From contig NZ_JH164926.1 in the NCBI RefSeq assembly GCF_000226875.1, forward strand, positions 1,003,632 through 1,047,576: a stretch of 43,945 bases of DNA, read 5' to 3'. The notes below the pieces were generated by a model. It was given only the letters and a program-made list of their open reading frames with translations. It searched no databases and was not told where the DNA came from. The DNA comes from Neisseria shayeganii 871. Lineage in GTDB: Bacteria; Pseudomonadota; Gammaproteobacteria; Burkholderiales; Neisseriaceae. Positions 8,226 through 16,623 of the stretch are shown piece by piece (positions within the stretch are counted from its first letter, which is position 1; every line of letters starts with the position of its first letter). A program made the position numbers and the translations under genes.

Positions 8226-9479
8226 ATGCAAAAACGTATTATAACCCTGCTTTGCGCCATTGGCTTAACCGTTTCTCCGCTGATTGCCGGCGCCCAGCAA
8301 ATCCGCCTGCGCGCCGACGCGCCTGCCCGCTATACCGTCCGCCAGGGCGATACTTTGTGGGGCATTTCCGGCAAATACCTGCAACGCCCGTGGCAATGGC
8401 GCCAACTGTGGGGCGCCAACCGCAGCAGCATACGTAATCCGCATCTGATTTATCCCGGCCAAGTGCTGGTGCTGAGCTACGTCAACGGCCAACCCCGCTT
8501 GGGCGTGGAAGGCGGCATCCCCACCATCAAACTGCAGCCGCGTATGCGCGAAACCTCCTCAGGTTACGGTATCTCCACCATCAACATGAACTACTACCGC
8601 ATGTTCATGCGCCACCCGCAGGTCATCCCGCAAATGGACACCAAAGACGCCCCGCGCCTCATCGCCGGGCCGGGAAACAAAACCATGTACTCTTTGGGTG
8701 ACCGTGTGTACGCACACGGCGTGAGTGAACCGGGCGAATACTTGGTGTACCGCCCCGTCAAAGACATCCGCGATCCCGACACCGGCAAATACTTAGGCCA
8801 ACAAGTGGTGTTCACCGGCAAACTGGCCACGCTGCCGGTGACCAACAGCGCGCTCGACGCCCGCTCGGAACAGGATGCCGAACAACTTCCCGACAACGAA
8901 TACTACACCCGCCTGCACCCCTTGGTACGCATCCCCACCCAAACCGCCCAAGCCCTGCAGATCCGCGAGCAAGTAGCCGAAATCCGCAAAGGCGATTTTC
9001 TACTGCGCTATAACGGCGAAGAAGATGCCTTCAATATGATGCCCCATGCACCGGCTCAGCCGATTCGCGCCAAAATCGTGAACATCTTGGAAGGCGTGAG
9101 CGAAGCCGGCCAATTCAGCACCATTACCCTCAACAAAGGCTCGGCAGACGGCTTAAACAAAGGCACCGTATTGAGCATTTACAGCCAACGCCGCCAAGTC
9201 CGCGTGGACAGCAGCGACCGCCCCACCGGCAAATTCGTCAGCATTCCTTCCGAGGAGCTGGGCTTGGCCATGGTGTACAGCGTGGGCGAGCATGTGTCAT
9301 CCGCCATTATTCTGGAATCCACCAGCAATGCGTCTGTGGGCGACTTAGTGGCCGAACCCGGCCGCGATTTGGACAACATGAGCAACGATACCCGCCATGT
9401 GCCGAACACTCCTCAAGGCCCGTACAACTACGAACACCATCAGTTCGATATCCGCAGCAATATCGATCCGACCCGCTAA
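8226..9479 (+). CDS. LysM-domain secreted cell-envelope protein
   Basis: Probable peptidoglycan-binding envelope protein. A signal peptide is clear (basic MQKR, hydrophobic core, cleavage near IAGAQQ). One LysM domain follows at about residues 35-85, with the hallmark YTVRQGDTLWGISGKYLQ and the closing NPHLIYPGQVL. The remaining ~330 residues are a conserved uncharacterised region with no enzymatic motif that I recognise. The gene is divergent from def, as in Neisseria. AAAGGGAAAC before the ATG is a fair ribosome-binding site. It ends just before a DUS hairpin terminator. Confidence 0.87.
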   Translation: MQKRIITLLCAIGLTVSPLIAGAQQIRLRADAPARYTVRQGDTLWGISGKYLQRPWQWRQLWGANRSSIRNPHLIYPGQVLVLSYVNGQPRLGVEGGIPTIKLQPRMRETSSGYGISTINMNYYRMFMRHPQVIPQMDTKDAPRLIAGPGNKTMYSLGDRVYAHGVSEPGEYLVYRPVKDIRDPDTGKYLGQQVVFTGKLATLPVTNSALDARSEQDAEQLPDNEYYTRLHPLVRIPTQTAQALQIREQVAEIRKGDFLLRYNGEEDAFNMMPHAPAQPIRAKIVNILEGVSEAGQFSTITLNKGSADGLNKGTVLSIYSQRRQVRVDSSDRPTGKFVSIPSEELGLAMVYSVGEHVSSAIILESTSNASVGDLVAEPGRDLDNMSNDTRHVPNTPQGPYNYEHHQFDIRSNIDPTR

Positions 9480-9501
9480 ACACATGGGCTTTTTGTGAGC
9501 C

Positions 9502-9534
9502 AAAGGCTACCTGAAACCGCTTCAGGTAGCCTTT
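9502..9534 (+). terminator. DUS inverted-pair terminator after the LysM gene
   Basis: AAAGGCTACCTGAA and TTCAGGTAGCCTTT face each other across a short loop, giving a long stem 22 bp after the stop codon and ending in TTT. This is the DUS-built terminator typical of Neisseriaceae. Confidence 0.8.
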
Positions 9535-9614
9535 ATTGATGCGCCACCCAAGCAAAACAAGCGCCGCCTGCTTGTCATGCTTTCCAACAATCGTCAGTTT
9601 GGATAAGCAAACCT

Positions 9615-9781
9615 GAGACCTTTGCAAAACCCCCAGATGTGGATGCAGTTCAAGGCGTAGCAGCACAGCGAGCGTGAACGCCAGGAATCCCCGTGGGACA
9701 GACATATCATATAGATAGGCAAGCGAGCGAGCAGCGCACAACGCAGAAATGCGCCGCAGATGCGGGTTTTGCAAAGGTCTC
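9615..9781 (+). repeat. MITE copy 2, 167-bp form, forward
   Basis: Bounded by GAGACCTTTGCAAAA and TTTTGCAAAGGTCTC. It retains the 24-bp internal segment (GTGAACGCCAGGAATCC region) but lacks the 17-bp TACCCATAGGGCATAAA segment of the longest form. Between the termini it encodes nothing credible. Confidence 0.88.
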
Positions 9782-9804
9782 AACCTATTGATCAAACAGG
9801 CTTG

Positions 9805-9980
9805 GCTTTGCAAAACGCTATCTGCGGCACACTTCTGCATTGTGCGTTTCTGCCCCGAGTACCGCTCACTCGCTTAGCCTTGTATGTAATAGGTCTGTCC
9901 TACGGAGATTGCTAGCGTTCACACTCACCGCACTACTACGTTTTGAACTGCATCCGCACCTGGGCTTTTTGAAAAGTCTC
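9805..9980 (-). repeat. MITE copy 3, degenerate, reverse
   Basis: A decayed copy in opposite orientation to copy 2, only ~24 bp away. The inner blocks (TGCGTTTCTGCC, GCGTTCACACTCACCG, TTTTGAACTGCATCCGCA) are recognisable but with many substitutions. The right end reads GAAAAGTCTC and is followed directly by a DUS. Confidence 0.75.
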
Positions 9981-10016
9981 AGGCTACCTGAAGCCTTTCA
10001 GGTAGCCTGTTTTTTG
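9981..10016 (+). terminator. DUS inverted pair with T-run
   Basis: AGGCTACCTGAA and TTCAGGTAGCCT pair with a short loop and are followed by TGTTTTTTG on the plus strand. It sits just downstream of the minus-strand oxidoreductase gene, but the T-run is oriented for plus-strand transcripts. Confidence 0.7.
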
Positions 10017-10027
10017 ATTGGGCAGGT

Positions 10028-11437
10028 TTACGCCAATTTGGCTGCCACATCGCGCAAAGCGGTGCGGACACCTTCTTCAATCACCGGATGATAGAACGGC
10101 ATATCCAGCATTTGGCCGATGGTCATTTCCTGCTGGTGCGCCCACGCCAACAAATGGGCCAAGTGCTCGGCGGAAGGACCGATGCCTTCGGCGCCGAGGA
10201 AACGGCCGCTGGCACGATCGGCATAGACGCGCAAATGCCCCTGGTTCACCAGCATCACGCGGCTGCGGCCTTGATTGTGGAACGATACCTCGCCCACTGC
10301 TATGGATTGGGCAAAATCCTCTCCATATTGCTGCTCCAGTTGGGCGAATTTGGCACCCACGGTCATGATTTGCGGACTGGTAAACACCACGCCGATCAGG
10401 CTGCGGCGCAAACCGGGGCGGATGTCTGGATAGCGGCCGGCATTGTCGCCGGCAATCTTGCCTTGGTCGGCCGCTTCGTGCAGAAGGGGAATTTGGTTGG
10501 AAGCATCGCCGGCAATGAAAATATGCGGGATGCTGGTCTGCATGGTCAGCGGGTCGGCTTCAGGCACGCCTTGTTGGTCGGTTTGGATGTCCAAAACGTC
10601 CAAGCCAATCTGGTCCACATTGGGGCGGCGGCCAACCGCAGCCAGCAGATAATCGGCCGTCAGCACGCCGCTCTCGCCGTCTTGCGTCCAAGCCACTTCC
10701 ACCTGCCCCGCTTCATTCAGGCACACTTCGGTTTCTGCATTCAGGTGCAACACCAGCTCTTGGCCGAAAATATCACGTGCTTTCTCGAGCACCACGGGGT
10801 CGGAAATGCCGCCCAAAGAGCCGCGCATGCCGAAAATCTCGACGCGCACGCCCAAGCGGCTCAGTGCCTGCCCCAACTCCAAGCCGATCACGCCCGGGCC
10901 GAAAACGGCCACGCTCTCAGGCAGGGTATCCCATGAAAAAACGTCGTCGTTCACAATCAGACGATCGCCCAAGGCTTGCCACTGGGGCAGAATCAAGGGG
11001 CGGGAACCGGTGGCAATCACAATCCGCTCGGCACGGATTTGGGTGTGATCATCCACCTGCACAGTGTGCTCGTCGATGAAGCGCGCTTTGCCCAAGATAC
11101 GGCGCTCGGCCGGCCATTCTTCCACATCGCTCAACACGAAGCCGACAAAACGGTCGCGCTCTGATTTGACGCGCGCCATCACAGCCTCGCCGTTAATGCG
11201 GATGCTGTCTTGATCCAGCGTCACGCCGAAAGGCTCGGTGTGGCGGGCGTGATGGGCGGCCTCGGCGGCGGCAATCATCAGTTTGGACGGCATGCAGCCG
11301 ACGCGGGCGCAAGTGGTGCCGAAATGGTGGTCTTCGAGCAGATAAACGTTTTCGGTGTGCTGGCGCGCGTTACGGAAGGCGCTCATGCCGGCCGTGCCGC
11401 CGCCAATCACCACCACATCGGCATTCAGTTGTTTCAT
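10028..11437 (-). CDS. Dihydrolipoyl dehydrogenase-like class I disulfide oxidoreductase
   Basis: FAD/NAD(P)H-dependent disulfide reductase. The N-terminal Rossmann motif VVVIGGGTAGMSA binds FAD, and the redox pair is C43/C48 in TTCARVGCMPSK. A second nucleotide-binding segment (VAVFGPGVIGLELGQAL) and the FAD segment IFIAGDAS follow. The C-terminal active-site base pair H450-P/E455 (FYHPVIEEG) is conserved. At 469 residues it matches lipoamide dehydrogenases, but no E1 or E2 gene is adjacent. The next gene upstream on the same strand is the Prx-Grx hybrid, an arrangement I recall from Neisseria, so it may serve thiol redox defence rather than a 2-oxoacid complex. The substrate cannot be decided from sequence. 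Confidence 0.85.
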   Translation of the reverse strand: MKQLNADVVVIGGGTAGMSAFRNARQHTENVYLLEDHHFGTTCARVGCMPSKLMIAAAEAAHHARHTEPFGVTLDQDSIRINGEAVMARVKSERDRFVGFVLSDVEEWPAERRILGKARFIDEHTVQVDDHTQIRAERIVIATGSRPLILPQWQALGDRLIVNDDVFSWDTLPESVAVFGPGVIGLELGQALSRLGVRVEIFGMRGSLGGISDPVVLEKARDIFGQELVLHLNAETEVCLNEAGQVEVAWTQDGESGVLTADYLLAAVGRRPNVDQIGLDVLDIQTDQQGVPEADPLTMQTSIPHIFIAGDASNQIPLLHEAADQGKIAGDNAGRYPDIRPGLRRSLIGVVFTSPQIMTVGAKFAQLEQQYGEDFAQSIAVGEVSFHNQGRSRVMLVNQGHLRVYADRASGRFLGAEGIGPSAEHLAHLLAWAHQQEMTIGQMLDMPFYHPVIEEGVRTALRDVAAKLA

Positions 11438-11487
11438 TATGGTTTCCTTAAAAATAAAAACAGGGTTTCGATAAAATGGATAAGCGT

Positions 11488-11546
11488 TTCAGGTAGCCTG
11501 TTTGCTCCGGCACAGACTGGTACAAACTCAAGCAGGCTACCTGAAA
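11488..11546. repeat. Widely spaced inverted DUS pair
   Basis: Two exact DUS copies in inverted orientation, separated by about 32 bp, between the Prx-Grx and oxidoreductase genes. The loop is longer than in the other pairs, so it may serve uptake more than termination. Confidence 0.65.
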
Positions 11547-11557
11547 AGCCTGAAGGG

Positions 11558-11585
11558 AATTAAAGAGCCGCTTATCCAGCGGCTC
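11558..11585 (-). terminator. Intrinsic terminator of the Prx-Grx gene
   Basis: A 7-bp perfect stem GAGCCGC/GCGGCTC with a 7-nt loop, followed on the minus strand by TTTAATT. It begins 24 bp past the stop codon, so the Prx-Grx transcript probably ends here instead of continuing into the reductase gene. Confidence 0.7.
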
Positions 11586-11609
11586 CCATGGGTGTGTGTT
11601 TATGGTGTA

Positions 11610-12356
11610 TTAGGCAAAGTATTTTTCCAGCTCTTCGCTGCCGCCGATGTATTTACCGCCGATGAATACTTGCGGAGCGGAAGTTTTGCCGGTAATGGCG
11701 CGTACGGAAGTGGTGCTGGCGTCTTTGCCCAACACGATTTCTTCGTAAGCGAGGCCTTTTTCTGCCAGCAGTTCTTTGGCTTTGGCGCAATATTGGCAGC
11801 CGGGCTTGGTGAAGATGGCCACAGACTCTTGTGCTTTCCAGTTCGGATCAATGTGTTTCAGCATGGTGTCGGCATCAGACACTTCGAAGGGGTCGCCTTC
11901 TTTTACCGGCTCGATGAATACTTCTTCAATCTTGCCGTCTTTTACCAACATGGAGTAGCGCCAAGAGCGGTCGCCGAAGCCCAACTGGTCTTTGCTCACC
12001 AACATGCCCATGCCTTTGGTGAATTCGCCGTTGCCGTCGGGCACGACTACGATGTTTTCGGCTTCTTGGTCGGCCAACCAAGCGTTCATCACGAACGTAT
12101 CATTTACCGAAATGCACGCAATGGTGTCTACGCCGCGGGCGTAAAACTCTTTAGCCAGCTCGTTATAGCGCGGCAGGTGGGTGGAAGAACAGGTGGGGGT
12201 AAAGGCGCCGGGCAAGGAGAAAACGGCTACGGTTTTGCCTTTGAACAGATCGGCGGTGGAAACGTCTTTCCAAGCATCGCCTTGGCGGGTGTGGAACACC
12301 ACGTCGGGCACATTTTGACCAACCAGTTCGTCACGGGTTTTGATGTTGACTGACAT
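11610..12356 (-). CDS. Peroxiredoxin-glutaredoxin hybrid peroxidase
   Basis: Thiol peroxidase that reduces H2O2 and alkyl hydroperoxides, with its own glutaredoxin domain supplying electrons from glutathione. Residues 1-165 are a Prx5-type domain with peroxidatic C56 in LPGAFTPTCSSTHLPRY. Residues 175-248 are a glutaredoxin domain with the dithiol motif C187-Q-Y-C190 and the glutathione-contact stretch TSAPQVFIGGKYIGG. This fusion is well characterised in Neisseria meningitidis and Haemophilus, and the 248-residue length agrees. The SD AAGGAGAG lies 6 bp before the ATG. A -10-like TATACT (12413-12418 on the complement) with a poor -35 would suit activation by a regulator such as OxyR, but I see no convincing OxyR site. 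Confidence 0.94.
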   Translation of the reverse strand: MSVNIKTRDELVGQNVPDVVFHTRQGDAWKDVSTADLFKGKTVAVFSLPGAFTPTCSSTHLPRYNELAKEFYARGVDTIACISVNDTFVMNAWLADQEAENIVVVPDGNGEFTKGMGMLVSKDQLGFGDRSWRYSMLVKDGKIEEVFIEPVKEGDPFEVSDADTMLKHIDPNWKAQESVAIFTKPGCQYCAKAKELLAEKGLAYEEIVLGKDASTTSVRAITGKTSAPQVFIGGKYIGGSEELEKYFA

Positions 12357-12684
12357 AAATCTCTCCTTAGCTAAGAGAAGGTTTGAAAATTAAAGATAAA
12401 TTAAACCTGCGCAGTATAGCGGCTGCTGACGGATTTGTATAATTTACAGTTCAAATAACACAAATTGATTTGCACTATTAACGATTCCAACAGTTTTCCC
12501 ACTCCTGCCGGCTGCCTGTGCAGCAAGGGGACTGACTGGCCGCAACAAGCCATCAAGCGTCCTGCGCCTGTTTCCAGCTTGGGCAAATCGGGAGATTTTC
12601 AAGTCGGCTCCGATGAGAGAATACGGTTTCACATTCCCCACCCTCTCGGTTTACAATTCAGGCTACCTGAAAGGAGCGGCACGC
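12357..12684. other. Divergent intergenic region between Prx-Grx and dsbB
   Basis: About 330 bp with no gene. It holds the leader and putative -10 of the Prx-Grx gene on the left and AT-rich DNA near 12430-12480. An exact DUS at 12660-12671 merges directly into the Shine-Dalgarno of dsbB (CTGAAAGGAG). No other structure is apparent. Confidence 0.6.
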
Positions 12685-13182
12685 ATGAACGTGTATCGGA
12701 AAATTTTATTGTCTGTGGCAGCTTTGGCTGCTTTTTGTACGGCCTTCTCCCTGTGGATGCAGTACGGCTTCGGCTTCGATCCTTGTGTCATGTGCATTGT
12801 GCAACGCATGGCCATTTTATTTGCCGGCCTGGCGGCCTTCGTTTTGGCCTGGCTGCCGCAACGCCGAATGTGGGCGCGCCTTGCCGCCGCCGTCGGCGTC
12901 AGCATCCCCGCTGCGTGGGCGGCTTGGACGGCCGTGCAACAACTGCACCTGCAAAGCCTGCCGCCGGCGCAACAACCTTCCTGTGGCGCCCCTTGGACTT
13001 TCCGCCTGCAAAACGCGCCTTTGTTTGATTGGTACGAACCGCTGATTCGCGGTTTCGGACAATGCGGGGTGATAGAAAAATTTCTGGGCGTACCGTTTCC
13101 CTGGTGGTCTCTGCTCGCCTGCACCGCCATGCTGGCCGCAGTATGGGGCGGCTTGTGGTACAACCGACGTTTTGAACAATAA
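12685..13182 (+). CDS. dsbB: Disulfide bond formation protein DsbB
   Basis: Inner-membrane quinone-coupled oxidase that recharges DsbA. Four hydrophobic helices are visible, with the two periplasmic cysteine pairs of the family: C34-V-M-C37 (FDPCVMCIVQR, right after helix 1) and C100/C127 in the second periplasmic loop. The 165-residue length is typical. The ATG at 12685 is chosen because AAGGAG lies 8 bp upstream and the protein then begins directly with helix 1; an upstream reading from 12613 adds 24 residues unlike the family. It ends 10 bp before pth. Confidence 0.93.
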   Translation: MNVYRKILLSVAALAAFCTAFSLWMQYGFGFDPCVMCIVQRMAILFAGLAAFVLAWLPQRRMWARLAAAVGVSIPAAWAAWTAVQQLHLQSLPPAQQPSCGAPWTFRLQNAPLFDWYEPLIRGFGQCGVIEKFLGVPFPWWSLLACTAMLAAVWGGLWYNRRFEQ

Positions 13183-13192
13183 TGGTTGATCT

Positions 13193-13771
13193 ATGAATGT
13201 CATCAAATTGGTGGTGGGCCTCGGCAATCCCGGCCCGGAATACGCCGACACCCGCCACAACGCCGGCTTTTGGCTGGCGGACGAACTGGCCTGGCAATGG
13301 AAAGCCGCCTTCAAAGAAGAAAAAAAGTTTTTCGGTGAAACCGCACGCGCCAAGCTGCCCGACGGCGAAGTGTGGCTGCTGAAACCGAATACCTATATGA
13401 ACCGCTCCGGCCAAGCCGTGCAGGCCCTGGCCCAATTTTATAAGATTGCGCCGCAGGAAATTCTGGTGCTGCACGACGAATTGGACATCGCACCCGGGCG
13501 CATCAAATTTAAACTCGGCGGCGGCAACGGCGGCCACAACGGCCTGAAAGACATTCAAGCCAAGCTGGGCAGCGCCGATTTCTACCGCCTACGCCTCGGC
13601 ATCGGCCACCCGGGCGAGCGCAACGAAGTGGTGAACTACGTTTTGAAAAAACCGCGCGCCGAAGAGCGCGAGCTGATTGATGCCGCCGTGCGCCGTTCGG
13701 CAGAAAACATGGGGCTGATCCTCAGCGGCGACTTTGCCGCCGCACAACGGCAGCTGCATTCGGCCGCCTGA
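13193..13771 (+). CDS. pth: Peptidyl-tRNA hydrolase
   Basis: Recycles peptidyl-tRNAs released during aborted translation. The 192-residue protein carries the signature VGLGNPGPEYADTRHNAGFW with catalytic H22, the tRNA-binding asparagine in KPNTYMNRSGQAV, and HDELDIAPGRIKFKLGGG with the second asparagine in GGHNGLKDI. It follows dsbB by only 10 bp and is probably cotranscribed with it. A small hairpin (GGCGG-ATA-CCGCC) just after the stop lacks a T-run. Confidence 0.96.
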   Translation: MNVIKLVVGLGNPGPEYADTRHNAGFWLADELAWQWKAAFKEEKKFFGETARAKLPDGEVWLLKPNTYMNRSGQAVQALAQFYKIAPQEILVLHDELDIAPGRIKFKLGGGNGGHNGLKDIQAKLGSADFYRLRLGIGHPGERNEVVNYVLKKPRAEERELIDAAVRRSAENMGLILSGDFAAAQRQLHSAA

Positions 13772-13888
13772 CGGCGGATACCGCCGCTGCTCATCCGCTT
13801 AATCCGCTTCACACACGCTTGAAAATACATCAAAATCAGCCTTCACCCGACAAACCGGATTTTAAGGATTAAGAACAAGGAGAAGAAA

Positions 13889-14593
13889 ATGAGCACCATG
13901 CTGAAAACCGTATATGGCTTGGCCGTTGCTTTGGCCGCCGCCCCGGCGCTGGCCGGCCCCGCGCAAACATACCAAGTCAAAGACCCGTATCAGCAGCAGC
14001 ACTTGGAAATTAGAGGCAACCGTTTCGACATCAACACCGTTGGCGCCAACAGCAACCTCTGTCAAATTGACGGCCGCTTCCAGCGGCAAGGCAACCGGGC
14101 GGTTTTCAAAGACGGCGAGGGCTGTGAAGTCCTCTTCCGTTTTGAGCGCGACCGCGTGACGGTGGACAGCCCCACCGAAGCCGCCGCCACCGCCTGCCGC
14201 CACAATTATTGCGGCCATAACGTTATTTTTACCGGTGAATACAGCCGCCTGCCCGCCGCCTGCACCGATCAAGGCATCAAAAACAGCGAACAGCGCTTTC
14301 AGGTAGCCTATCGTGCCGGCCGCTTTGCCGAAGCGGCTCGGATTCAGCAACACAGCCTGAACCGCTGCGAAGACTTTATGTGGTTCATCGACCGGATGAG
14401 CGCCCGCAACAATTTGGCAGCGGCACACAAAAATGCCGGTGACCAAGCCGCCTGCCGCCGCGCCTTGGCCCCCTTTGTTGCCGACCCGGCGAAAGGCCCC
14501 GACATCGAATTCAATCTCTCCACTATTTGGCGCGAAGATTTCGACCGCCAACTGCAAGCGGCGCAATCCCACTGGCAGCAATGCCAACCCTAG
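13889..14593 (+). CDS. Secreted cysteine-rich protein of unknown function
   Basis: I do not recognise the family. The N-terminus is a good signal peptide (MSTMLKTVYGLAVALAAAPALAG, cleavage after ALA), so the protein should reach the periplasm or beyond. It is not a lipoprotein, since no lipobox is present. The mature part has a beta-like half (HLEIRGNRFDINT, RAVFKDGEGCEVLFRFERD) and a helical, repeat-like half (FAEAARIQQHSLNRCEDFM, NNLAAAHKNAGDQAACRRAL) resembling tetratricopeptide-type helices. Eight cysteines in the mature chain suggest disulfides, which fits DsbB being encoded nearby. The SD AAGGAG lies 6 bp before the ATG. The gene seems monocistronic. A DUS lies inside it (about 14299-14310). 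Confidence 0.7.
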   Translation: MSTMLKTVYGLAVALAAAPALAGPAQTYQVKDPYQQQHLEIRGNRFDINTVGANSNLCQIDGRFQRQGNRAVFKDGEGCEVLFRFERDRVTVDSPTEAAATACRHNYCGHNVIFTGEYSRLPAACTDQGIKNSEQRFQVAYRAGRFAEAARIQQHSLNRCEDFMWFIDRMSARNNLAAAHKNAGDQAACRRALAPFVADPAKGPDIEFNLSTIWREDFDRQLQAAQSHWQQCQP

Positions 14594-14740
14594 CCACCGT
14601 TTAACGGGCAAGGTCCGGCACCCTGCCCGCACGGCCAACACCATACCGACGGGCCGCCGACAACGGTTTCCCGTTTCCGGCAGGCGGCATCCCAAGCGCC
14701 TCCTGCCGGCTTTTCAGGTAGCCCCATCCACCAAAACATC

Positions 14741-16219
14741 ATGAAATACCAAGACCTCAGAGACTTTATCGCCATGCTTGAGCGCGAAGGCCAACTCAAG
14801 CGCATTGGCCGACCGGTGTCGCCGCATCTGCAAATGACCGAAATCGCCGACCGCGTGTTGCGCGCCGAAGGCCCGGCCTTGCTGTTCGAGCAGCCGGTGC
14901 GCCCAGACGGCTCTCGCTATGATTTTCCCGTGCTGGCCAATCTGTTCGGCACGCCCGAACGGGTAGCAATGGGCATGGGTGCGGCGGATGTTTCGCAATT
15001 GCGCGAAATCGGCAAAACGCTGGCTTATCTGAAAGAGCCGGAGCCACCCAAGGGCATAAAAGACGCCTTTGCCAAACTGCCGCTGCTGAAAGACATTTGG
15101 AGCATGGCGCCGCATGTGGTGAAAAAAGCGCCGTGCCAGGAAATCGTGATCGAAGGCGACGACGTCGATTTAAACACCCTGCCGATTCAGCATTGTTGGC
15201 CGGAAGACGTGGCGCCCTTGGTCACCTGGGGGCTGACCGTGACCCGCGGCCCGCATAAAAAACGCCAGAATCTGGGCATTTACCGCCAACAGTTAATCGG
15301 CAAAAACAAGCTGATCATGCGCTGGCTGGCGCATCGCGGCGGTGCACTGGATTTTCAGGCGCATAAAAAAGCCCACCCCGGCGTGCCCTATCCGGTGGCG
15401 GTGGTGTTGGGCTGCGACCCGGCCACCATTTTAGGCGCGGTGACGCCGGTGCCGGATACCTTGAGCGAATACCAGTTTGCCGGATTGCTGCGCGGCTCGC
15501 GCACCGAATTGGTGAAATGCATCGGCAGCGATTTGCAGGTGCCCGCGCGTGCCGAAATCGTGCTCGAAGGCGTGATCCACCCCGACGAAACCGCACTGGA
15601 AGGGCCGTATGGCGACCACACCGGCTATTACAACGAGCAGGACTGGTTTCCGGTGTTGACGGTGGAACGCATCACCATGCGCGAAAATGCCGTGTACCAC
15701 AGCACTTATACCGGCAAACCGCCCGACGAGCCGGCCGTGCTGGGCGTGGCCTTGAACGAGGTGTTCGTGCCGCTGCTGCAAAAGCAGTTTCCCGAAATCG
15801 TCGATTTCTACCTGCCGCCCGAAGGCTGCTCTTACCGCATGGCGGTGGTCAGCATCAAAAAACAATACGCCGGCCACGCCAAGCGGGTGATGATGGGCTG
15901 CTGGAGCTTTCTGCGCCAGTTTATGTACACCAAATTCATCGTGGTGGTGGACGACGATGTGGATTGCCGCGACTGGAAAGAGGTGATTTGGGCCATCACC
16001 ACCCGCATGGACCCCGTGCGCGATACGGTGCTGGTGGAAAACACGCCCATCGATTACCTCGATTTCGCCAGCCCGGTTTCCGGCCTCGGCGGCAAAATGG
16101 GCTTGGACGCCACCAACAAATGGCCGGGCGAAACCCAACGCGAATGGGGCCGCGTGATCCAGCGCGACCCGGCTACCGTAGCGGCGGTGGACGCCATGTG
16201 GAGCGAATTGGGCCTCTGA
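14741..16219 (+). CDS. ubiD: 4-hydroxy-3-polyprenylbenzoate decarboxylase UbiD
   Basis: Prenylated-FMN-dependent decarboxylase in ubiquinone biosynthesis. The 492-residue length is close to E. coli UbiD. Family segments are visible throughout: MKYQDLRDFIAMLEREGQL at the start, LPIQHCWPEDVAPLVTWGL, NLGIYRQQLIGKNKL, GCDPATILGAVTPVPDTLSE, and EGPYGDHTGYYNEQ near the active site, with SPVSGLGGKMGLDATNKW at the C-terminus. No UbiX gene, which makes the cofactor, is in the window. A near-DUS (TTCAGGTAGCCC) lies about 20 bp before the ATG; no strong Shine-Dalgarno is seen. Confidence 0.95.
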   Translation: MKYQDLRDFIAMLEREGQLKRIGRPVSPHLQMTEIADRVLRAEGPALLFEQPVRPDGSRYDFPVLANLFGTPERVAMGMGAADVSQLREIGKTLAYLKEPEPPKGIKDAFAKLPLLKDIWSMAPHVVKKAPCQEIVIEGDDVDLNTLPIQHCWPEDVAPLVTWGLTVTRGPHKKRQNLGIYRQQLIGKNKLIMRWLAHRGGALDFQAHKKAHPGVPYPVAVVLGCDPATILGAVTPVPDTLSEYQFAGLLRGSRTELVKCIGSDLQVPARAEIVLEGVIHPDETALEGPYGDHTGYYNEQDWFPVLTVERITMRENAVYHSTYTGKPPDEPAVLGVALNEVFVPLLQKQFPEIVDFYLPPEGCSYRMAVVSIKKQYAGHAKRVMMGCWSFLRQFMYTKFIVVVDDDVDCRDWKEVIWAITTRMDPVRDTVLVENTPIDYLDFASPVSGLGGKMGLDATNKWPGETQREWGRVIQRDPATVAAVDAMWSELGL

Positions 16220-16238
16220 TTCCCGCCGCCTGCCAACA

Positions 16239-16298
16239 GGCTACCTGAAAACATTTGGCTGCGCAGAAACTGCGTTGCCCGTTTTCAGGTAGCCTGTT
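16239..16298 (+). terminator. Inverted DUS pair after ubiD
   Basis: Exact DUS at 16239 and its inverse near 16286, with an intervening small hairpin (CGCAGAAACTGCG), then CTGTTTTGCG. Located 20 bp past ubiD, it probably ends its transcript. Confidence 0.7.
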
Positions 16299-16326
16299 TT
16301 GCGTTTCTATGCTTTATCGGAAGCCT

Positions 16327-16510
16327 GAGACCTTTGCAAAACCCTCAGAAGTGGATGCAGTTCAAGGCGTAGCAGCGCAGCGAACGTGAACGCCAGGAAT
16401 CCCTGTGGGGCAGACATATTATCTAGATAGGCAAGCGAGCGAGCAGTACCCATAGGGCATAAACGTACAACGCAGAAATGCGCCGCAGATGGGGGTTTTA
16501 AAAAGGTCTC
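16327..16510 (+). repeat. MITE copy 4, 184-bp full form, forward
   Basis: Longest form of the element, with both internal segments. Left end GAGACCTTTGCAAAA; right end slightly decayed (TTTTAAAAAGGTCTC). A one-mismatch DUS (GGGCTACCTGAA) follows directly. Confidence 0.88.
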
Positions 16511-16555
16511 GGGCTACCTGAAACCCTTCCCCTTTTCGCTTTTTCTTTTCCGCAG

Positions 16556-16604
16556 TGCAGCACAAGTTGCACGCTGGGCACAATTTTCCTGCACTCTGGT
16601 ACAA
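16556..16604 (+). promoter_or_regulatory. Candidate AraC-family operator: TGCAC-N-CTGG direct repeats
   Basis: Two direct repeats, TGCACGCTGG at 16568 and TGCACTCTGG at 16590, start exactly 22 bp apart, about two helical turns. Each is followed by an ACAA (16580-16583 and 16601-16604). A weaker TGCAG half-site lies at 16556. The second repeat ends where a -35 element would sit for the -10-like TTTAAT at 16624-16629. Direct repeats with TGCA and GG blocks at 21-22 bp spacing, overlapping -35, are characteristic of XylS/AraC-type activators. The likely regulator is encoded at 22542. Confidence 0.5.
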
Positions 16605-16623
16605 GTCAGTCTCGAGCCTTCGC

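Noticed and set aside
9307..9840. Open frames running through MITE copies, encoding peptides such as LRLELHPHLGVLQRSQ
   Set aside because: The same peptide recurs wherever an element lies (also near 22211, 23640, 31643, 38783). It is simply the translated repeat, with variable fused ends and no ribosome-binding site.
11488..11546. Possible CRISPR or tandem-repeat array based on recurring DUS
   Set aside because: The recurring words are dispersed single or inverted-pair DUS with no regular spacers; no CRISPR array or cas gene is present anywhere in the window.
12420..12480. OxyR binding site upstream of the Prx-Grx gene
   Set aside because: The region is AT-rich, but I could not align it to the spaced ATAG/CTAT pattern well enough to claim a site.
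12613..12684. Extended N-terminus for DsbB
   Set aside because: The additional 24 residues precede helix 1, run through a DUS and the Shine-Dalgarno, and are not expected in the family.
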